A stretch of DNA of 59,032 bases from Akkermansiaceae bacterium UBA5020 (GTDB lineage Bacteria; Verrucomicrobiota; Verrucomicrobiia; Verrucomicrobiales; DEV007): positions 8,783 to 67,814 of the forward strand of contig DGXY01000094.1 of assembly GCA_002396885.1 (NCBI GenBank), read 5' to 3'. Shown piece after piece: positions 53,585 to 59,032 of the stretch; the stretch's first letter is position 1; the number at the start of each line of letters is the position of its first letter. A program made the translations under genes and the position numbers. Below the pieces are notes generated by a model that worked only from the letters and a program-made list of their open reading frames with translations, had not been told where the DNA came from and did not search any database.

Positions 53585-53969
53585 GTCGAGCTGGTGATAG
53601 CAGAGAAAGAGGACCCGCTCGATCTGCTTCTTCTTGTCGCGTTGGGCGATGACGTAGCGCCCGAGGATCTCGAGCCAGCTCTCGCGATCCCAGACCTGTT
53701 CCCAGCGGTAGGCCGTGCGATGCCCCCCGCGGGATTCACCGGATTACCGGCGGCGCCGTGATCACCCCGGTTGAAGGGCAGGAAACTCGTTCGAAGGCGT
53801 GTGAAACCCTGACGAAGCAATACGGTCAGATCGCCGGGGAGCTGCGTTTCCTGGACCCAGGCGAGGGGGTCGGCCGGATAGAGGGCGCGGGTGCGGTCGT
53901 AGCCCGCCGCATCGCCACCGGCGTGAAGCCAGCCGCGGTTTCGAGGGCGATTTCTTGGTGGAGGCTCAT
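53585..53969 (-). pseudogene. hsdR: Relic of hsdR (type I restriction endonuclease R subunit)
   Basis: Three out-of-frame pieces of an HsdR N-terminus are collinear. From ATG 53969 MSLHQEIALE; then in another frame RGWLHAGGDAAGYDRTRA, ADPLAWVQETQ, and after a deletion SFLPFNRGDHGAAGN; then in a third frame HRTAYRWEQVWDRESWLE, IAQRDKKKQIE and YHQLD. An intact HsdR is about 1000 residues; here about 120 codons survive with several frameshifts and deletions. The ATG overlaps the hipA stop (53966-53969), so it was once part of the same operon. No hsdM or hsdS lies in the window. Confidence 0.85.
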
Positions 53970-55273
53970 GGGCGATCTTCTTTCGACACAGACTTGATTT
54001 GCCGGAGGCAATCTTCGGAGCGCTCGAGGATTGCGGTCATGAGTTTTTGCAGCCACTCCCGCTCGGATTTCGCCGGATACGCCATCTTCTCGCCTGTCTC
54101 TCGGATGGCTTCGGGCATGGCCGACGCCATCCGGAGGATGCGGCCGAAGACGCGTTCGGGATCGACGTTCCACTCCTCGGCGGCTTTTTTCCAATGGTCC
54201 CTTCCGATCTTCCAGAGCAGGTAATCGCCGCCGATCTTCATGGCGAGTTTCACTTTCCGAAGCTCGTGCGCGTAGGGCAGGATGGAGATCAGATCGTAGC
54301 AGGGGGCGAGGCGCACCTGCCCGCGCCCGGCGATGAGAAGGCTGAAGTTTTTGGCGTGGGCATCCGTGCCCCCGATGAGGAAGTTGAAGATCATGGTGTC
54401 GAGGAAACGCCCCTCGTCCTCGTGCGACTGGCTGGAGTGCTCGCGAATCAGCGTGAAGATCTCTTTCGCGGAGGGACCTCCCTCGTTCTGGTATTTGTTC
54501 TCCGGACTCCTCGACAGTGACTGACAGGTGTCTTCCTGATGGATGCGAACGAGACAGCCGTCGATGCGGGCGCGGTCGTAGCGCTCGATGACGAGGACCG
54601 GCGTCTTCCCAATCGTTTCCGTCCAGGAATGCGCGGTTTTTAGACCGAGCTGCGCCGCCAGCCTGAGACAAAAATGCTCGTTGATCTCGAAGGCCGCAAA
54701 CTCTCCCCGGTTGGGTTTGATGATGTGGGTCGTCGGAGTCGCGCCTTTCGGGATGCCCCACCGTCCGCCCTCGGGATCGCGGTAGAGGGCGGTCTTTGCC
54801 TGCGCACCGGCGAGGCTGAAGTGACCTTCGTCGCCGAGGCGTCGTGCCACGGATCGGTCCTGGATCAAATCGTCGATGCGTTCGATCAGTTCACCGTCGG
54901 TCAGCCAGTCGATGCCTTCCGGCGGTGAATTGCCGAGCCATCGGGAGGCGCGTTCGAGCGGCACGAACTGGACCGCCCCAGCACATTCCTCGCCCACATG
55001 GGCGAGCAGTCGAAAGGGATTTCTCGGGGAAACCTGGAATTTCTGACCCCAACGTCTCAAGACCTCGGCGTCATCGGGAAGCAAGCCGGAGATAAACGGG
55101 CGCGTGACTTCATCCGGGTATTCCGGGCGGACGAGGGGCATCGACAACGACAGGGGGAAGGCATCGGAATCGCCGCGCCACTCGTCGTCGTAGGCGAACG
55201 TCAGCCTATCGTCCGATTAGGTCAGGCGCCCGACGCGGCGACCGTCGTGGATCGCTTCCAAGGGTTCGGTCAT
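53966..55273 (-). pseudogene. hipA: hipA toxin kinase with a nonsense codon at position 19
   Basis: This is a HipA-family serine/threonine kinase gene of 435 coding positions. The native start is the ATG at 55273, overlapping the hipB stop. After EAIHDGRRVGRLT comes TAA (55217-55219), then the family sequence resumes in the same frame (SDDRLTFAYDDEW). Downstream hallmarks are intact: FSLAGAQAKTAL, HIIKPNRG, LVIERYDR, GGTDAHAKNFS with the catalytic Asp, and CYDLISI. Re-initiation at the ATG 55147 (SMPLVRPEY) would give a 393-residue protein lacking the first 42 residues. It may be inactive or weakly expressed. Confidence 0.85.
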
Positions 55274-55602
55274 CGCCGCAAGGGGTTTCGGGGCGATGGC
55301 TCGGGATCATCCGTTGGTATTTGAGTCGATCCTGAGAGGCCTCCCAACAGATCGTCCAGGTTGATCATCGCGGATTTCGATCCGGAGGGCTTGGGCGGTT
55401 CTCCGGCCCACAAGCGGATGTTCAGCGCCGCCAGGGTCTTCAACACCAGGTCGATCTGAGCAGTCGCTTTGCCCCGCTCGAACTGGGAAATCCAGGGCAG
55501 GCTGACGCCGACTCTCTCGGCCAACTGGCTCTGACTCCAGCCCCGCCCTTCGCGCTCGGAGCGCACCAGGGTTCCGAACTCTCTGGCGGACCGGATGAAC
55601 AT
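55270..55602 (-). CDS. hipB: HipB-like XRE-family antitoxin/repressor
   Basis: This 110-residue DNA-binding protein has a helix-turn-helix of XRE type (SQSQLAERVGVSLPWISQFE) followed by a short tail that in HipB contacts HipA. The ATG at 55602 was chosen; a TTG two codons upstream is possible. The stop overlaps the native hipA start by 4 bases. Three direct repeats just upstream (55616-55687) are the likely operator, consistent with the autoregulation known for hipBA. The gene looks intact although its toxin partner is interrupted. Confidence 0.85.
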   Translation of the reverse strand: MFIRSAREFGTLVRSEREGRGWSQSQLAERVGVSLPWISQFERGKATAQIDLVLKTLAALNIRLWAGEPPKPSGSKSAMINLDDLLGGLSGSTQIPTDDPEPSPRNPLRR

Positions 55603-55615
55603 GCTCAAGCTTACG

Positions 55616-55687
55616 TTTTAAACGATCGTATGCAAGTGGGGATTTTTAAACGATCGTATTCAGGGGGCGGGTTTTCAACGAGCGTAT
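55616..55687. promoter_or_regulatory. Three direct repeats upstream of hipB, probable operator
   Basis: TTTTAAACGATCGTAT occurs at 55616-55631 and 55644-55659, with a 14/16 match TTTTCAACGAGCGTAT at 55672-55687, each spaced 28 bp start to start. The core CGATCG is palindromic in the first two. The array begins 14 bases upstream of the hipB ATG, where HipB-type repressors bind. Confidence 0.72.
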
Positions 55688-55788
55688 CAATCCGCCAGCG
55701 GTTGCACATGGATCTGGCCAGCCGCGGAGTGTCTGGGGCGCGTGGGAAGAACCACCCGTTTTTCCCACAAGGCAAGACTGGGTCTCGG

Positions 55789-55907
55789 TCAGGTGTTCTG
55801 CCGCTTCACGGCATCGAGCGTCCTCCCGTCCTGGGTCTTCCACTCGGTCCAGCCGTTGGCGCTCCGCCGGGGAGGAAGATCTGGATGGTTTTGGGGGTGG
55901 GGGTCAT
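55789..55907 (-). pseudogene. Relic of a GIY-YIG/DUF4357 nuclease-family protein
   Basis: ATG 55907 starts TPTPKTIQIFLPGG, the usual opening of GIY-YIG proteins with a C-terminal DUF4357. A large internal deletion with a frame change joins it to the family C-terminus RSANGWTEWKTQDGRTLDA ending at 55789. About 40 of some 280 codons remain. These proteins are common in type I restriction islands, agreeing with the hsdR relic nearby. The rest of 55690-56099 holds no other recognisable gene. Confidence 0.75.
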
Positions 55908-56099
55908 GCCGATGTGGTGGATTCGAGGACGCGCCCATCGATCTGCCCAGTGACGGCGGCGGAGATCAGCGCGGTGCGGCACTCCTGGAGGAGGCGCCAA
56001 CAGCCTTACGACATTCCAAGCAAGTCCAGAGACGATTGACGGAATCCAGCGAATCGGGTTTTCCTTTATTTATCAAGGCTTCCGGCTCGGAAAAGGCCT

Positions 56100-56173
56100 T
56101 GGTGCGGGTACGGAGAATCGAACTCCGGTCTCAAGCTTGGGAAGCTCGCGTCCTACCATTGAACGACACCCGC
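56100..56173 (-). tRNA. tRNA-Gly (anticodon CCC), CCA encoded
   Basis: A 74-base cloverleaf reads from GCGGGTG at 56173 to ACCA at 56100. The acceptor stem pairs with TACCCGC, the D-arm is GTTC/GGAC, the anticodon stem CGAGC/GCTTG encloses TTCCCAA (anticodon CCC), and the T-arm CGGAG/CTCCG encloses TTCGATT. The discriminator is A73, unlike the U73 of E. coli glycine tRNAs. The decayed island begins directly at its 3' side, a common integration point. Confidence 0.93.
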
Positions 56174-56255
56174 AGGAGGTCGTGGGGAACGGGCGCACGA
56201 TGGGGTGTTTCCCGGTCCAGTTCAAGCACGAACTCTCCGGAGATCCCCTTCCCCG

Positions 56256-57476
56256 TCACTTTCGCTGCAGAGTCACGACACACTCAAGATGCCGAGTCTG
56301 GGGGAAGAGGTCGAAAGGCTGGATGCGGGTGATTTCGTAGGCGTCCTTGAGGCATTCGAGATCGCGGATCTGGGTCGCGGGATCGCAACTGACGTAAACG
56401 ATGCGCCTTGGTCCAAAATCAACGAGCTGGACGAGGAACTCGGGGCTGCTCCCTTTTCGCGGCGGGTCGATGACGACGGCGGTGCGGGAGGGGGGAAAGG
56501 TGACGTTCGCGAAGAGATCAGGAGCGTCTCCCTGGATAAAGCGGCAGTTCTTGATCCCGTTGCGATCGGCATTGCGCTTCGCCCAATCGACCGACGACTC
56601 GCTGATCTCGATGCCGACGGCTTCGGTGAAGGCCGAGGCGGCGGTGAGACAAAACAGTCCCGACCCACAGTAGGCGTCGACGAGGTGGGTCACGTCGCCA
56701 TCACCGAGAGCTTCGTCGCGGACGTGCCCGGTGAAAGCGGGGAGGATGTGGGGATTGTTCTGAAAAAATTCCCCGGCATGGAAGGAGAAGACGACCTCGC
56801 CGACCTGCTCCTCGGCCATTTCGGTGGGATCGGTGCGGACGCGCCCGTCGAGCGAGTCGCGCAGGAGGAGGGTGGCGCCCTTTTTGTAGCCGCGCGCATT
56901 GGCCCGGACCTCGCGGCGCACGTTTTCGAGGGCGCGGTTGATCGAATCCGAGGCGATGGGACAACGCGGCACATCGAGGACCTGCTGGCGACGTCCTTCG
57001 ATGAGGAAACCGATCGGACCGATCTTTCCGTGTTCAGGCTTCTGGAAATGCGGGGTGATCTTCGAACGATAACCGTAGGTGACGGGCGATGGCACCACCG
57101 GCGAGACGGGGAACTCGATTCCCGCCATGCGGCGGAGGAGCTCGGCGACCTGGCCGCGCTTCCATTCGAGTTGAGCCGGGTAGGAGAGGTTCTGATACTG
57201 GCAGCCGCCGCATTCGCCGAAGAGTTTGCAGACCGCCTCGACCCGATCGGCGCCGGGACGCAGCACCTCGACGAGGTCGGCCTCGGAAAAGTTGGCGTTA
57301 TTGCGGAAAACACGTGCCTTCACCAGCTCTCCGGGGAGAGCGTGGGAAACAAAAACGACCCAGTCCTGGTATCGACCCACCCCTTTTCCGAGGTTCGTTA
57401 GGGAATCGATTTCAAGTTCGAGTTCCTGGTGATACTCGAAGGGGACGGGGTGGAAACGGTGGGGAATTCGGGACAT
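56256..57476 (-). CDS. rlmD: TrmA/RlmD-family RNA (uracil-5-)-methyltransferase
   Basis: This 406-residue SAM-dependent enzyme makes 5-methyluridine in rRNA or tRNA. It has an N-terminal TRAM-like beta-barrel (DSLTNLGKGVGRY), iron-sulfur cysteines CKLFGECGGCQYQ plus a later VPRCPIA, QNNP of the SAM site, motif DAYCGSGLFCLTA, VIDPPRKG and the catalytic cysteine in YVSCDPAT. The cluster and length fit RlmD (23S U1939) best, but RlmC- or TrmA-like specificity cannot be excluded. The ATG at 57476 was chosen over a frame extension to 57590 that has no family sequence. It is divergent from glgB. Confidence 0.88.
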   Translation of the reverse strand: MSRIPHRFHPVPFEYHQELELEIDSLTNLGKGVGRYQDWVVFVSHALPGELVKARVFRNNANFSEADLVEVLRPGADRVEAVCKLFGECGGCQYQNLSYPAQLEWKRGQVAELLRRMAGIEFPVSPVVPSPVTYGYRSKITPHFQKPEHGKIGPIGFLIEGRRQQVLDVPRCPIASDSINRALENVRREVRANARGYKKGATLLLRDSLDGRVRTDPTEMAEEQVGEVVFSFHAGEFFQNNPHILPAFTGHVRDEALGDGDVTHLVDAYCGSGLFCLTAASAFTEAVGIEISESSVDWAKRNADRNGIKNCRFIQGDAPDLFANVTFPPSRTAVVIDPPRKGSSPEFLVQLVDFGPRRIVYVSCDPATQIRDLECLKDAYEITRIQPFDLFPQTRHLECVVTLQRK

Positions 57477-57558
57477 GGCACTGAAGATGCTAAGGCAAGC
57501 TAACCGATTCACGGAACCTCGCTTTCGAAATTTCGGTTTCTGACTTAAGCTAATTGTG

Positions 57559-59032
<1,474 letters not shown>

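Overview
The window is GC-rich and looks like a member of the Verrucomicrobiota (PVC superphylum). It holds several formylglycine sulfatases, paired DUF1501 and DUF1549/DUF1553 'planctomycete cytochrome' genes, a DUF1552/DUF1592 pair, Tat-type 'RRxFL' leaders, an ECF sigma factor with an anti-sigma-like partner, and a long two-part UvrA tail. That assignment is inference from gene content; there is no rRNA gene to confirm it. Most genes are on the minus strand, many are joined by 4-nt ATGA stop/start overlaps, and most products carry export signals.

Layout. 1-1492: 3' end of uvrA. 1.5-12.8 kb: secreted hydrolases (tandem alpha/beta-hydrolase, two sulfatases, SGNH esterase, FAD-dependent oxidoreductase, heparin-lyase-like protein, HGSNAT-like membrane acyltransferase) around a small VapBC-type toxin-antitoxin pair and a broken second PIN gene. 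12.8-29.4 kb: a long minus-strand glycan-foraging cluster with an esterase, a second FAD oxidoreductase, a TIM-barrel glycosidase-like protein, three BNR/sialidase-like proteins (one fused to an SGNH esterase), a DUF4838 protein, two ThuA proteins, a sugar-phosphate-isomerase-like protein, a truncated sialate O-acetylesterase, an alginate-lyase-family protein and an EF-hand-tailed sulfatase. 29.6-30.8 kb: a DUF4143 ATPase whose start codon lies in a 45-bp palindrome. 30.9-32.3 kb: ECF sigma and putative anti-sigma. 32.4-52.0 kb: four units of DUF1501/DUF1552 proteins paired with DUF1549/1553 or DUF1592 cytochrome-type proteins; the last unit is interrupted by a REP-associated tyrosine transposase (RAYT) with three composite REP elements.

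53.4-56.2 kb is a decayed defence/mobile island next to the 3' end of a tRNA-Gly(CCC) gene: an IS3 transposase fragment, an hsdR (type I restriction) relic with several frameshifts or deletions, a hipBA operon whose hipA has an early stop codon, a three-copy operator-like repeat, and a relic of a GIY-YIG/DUF4357 nuclease. 56.2-59.0 kb returns to housekeeping genes: a TrmA/RlmD-family RNA methyltransferase and the 5' part of glgB.

How the genes fit together (inference): sulfatases, sialidase-like proteins, lyases, SGNH esterases, a glycosidase-like protein and oxidoreductases would strip sulfate and acyl groups from, and cleave, acidic host or algal polysaccharides outside the cytoplasm. ThuA, isomerase-like and oxidoreductase proteins would process the released sugars. 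The DUF1501/PSD cytochrome-type units are of unknown function and commonly occur beside such sulfatase-rich loci.
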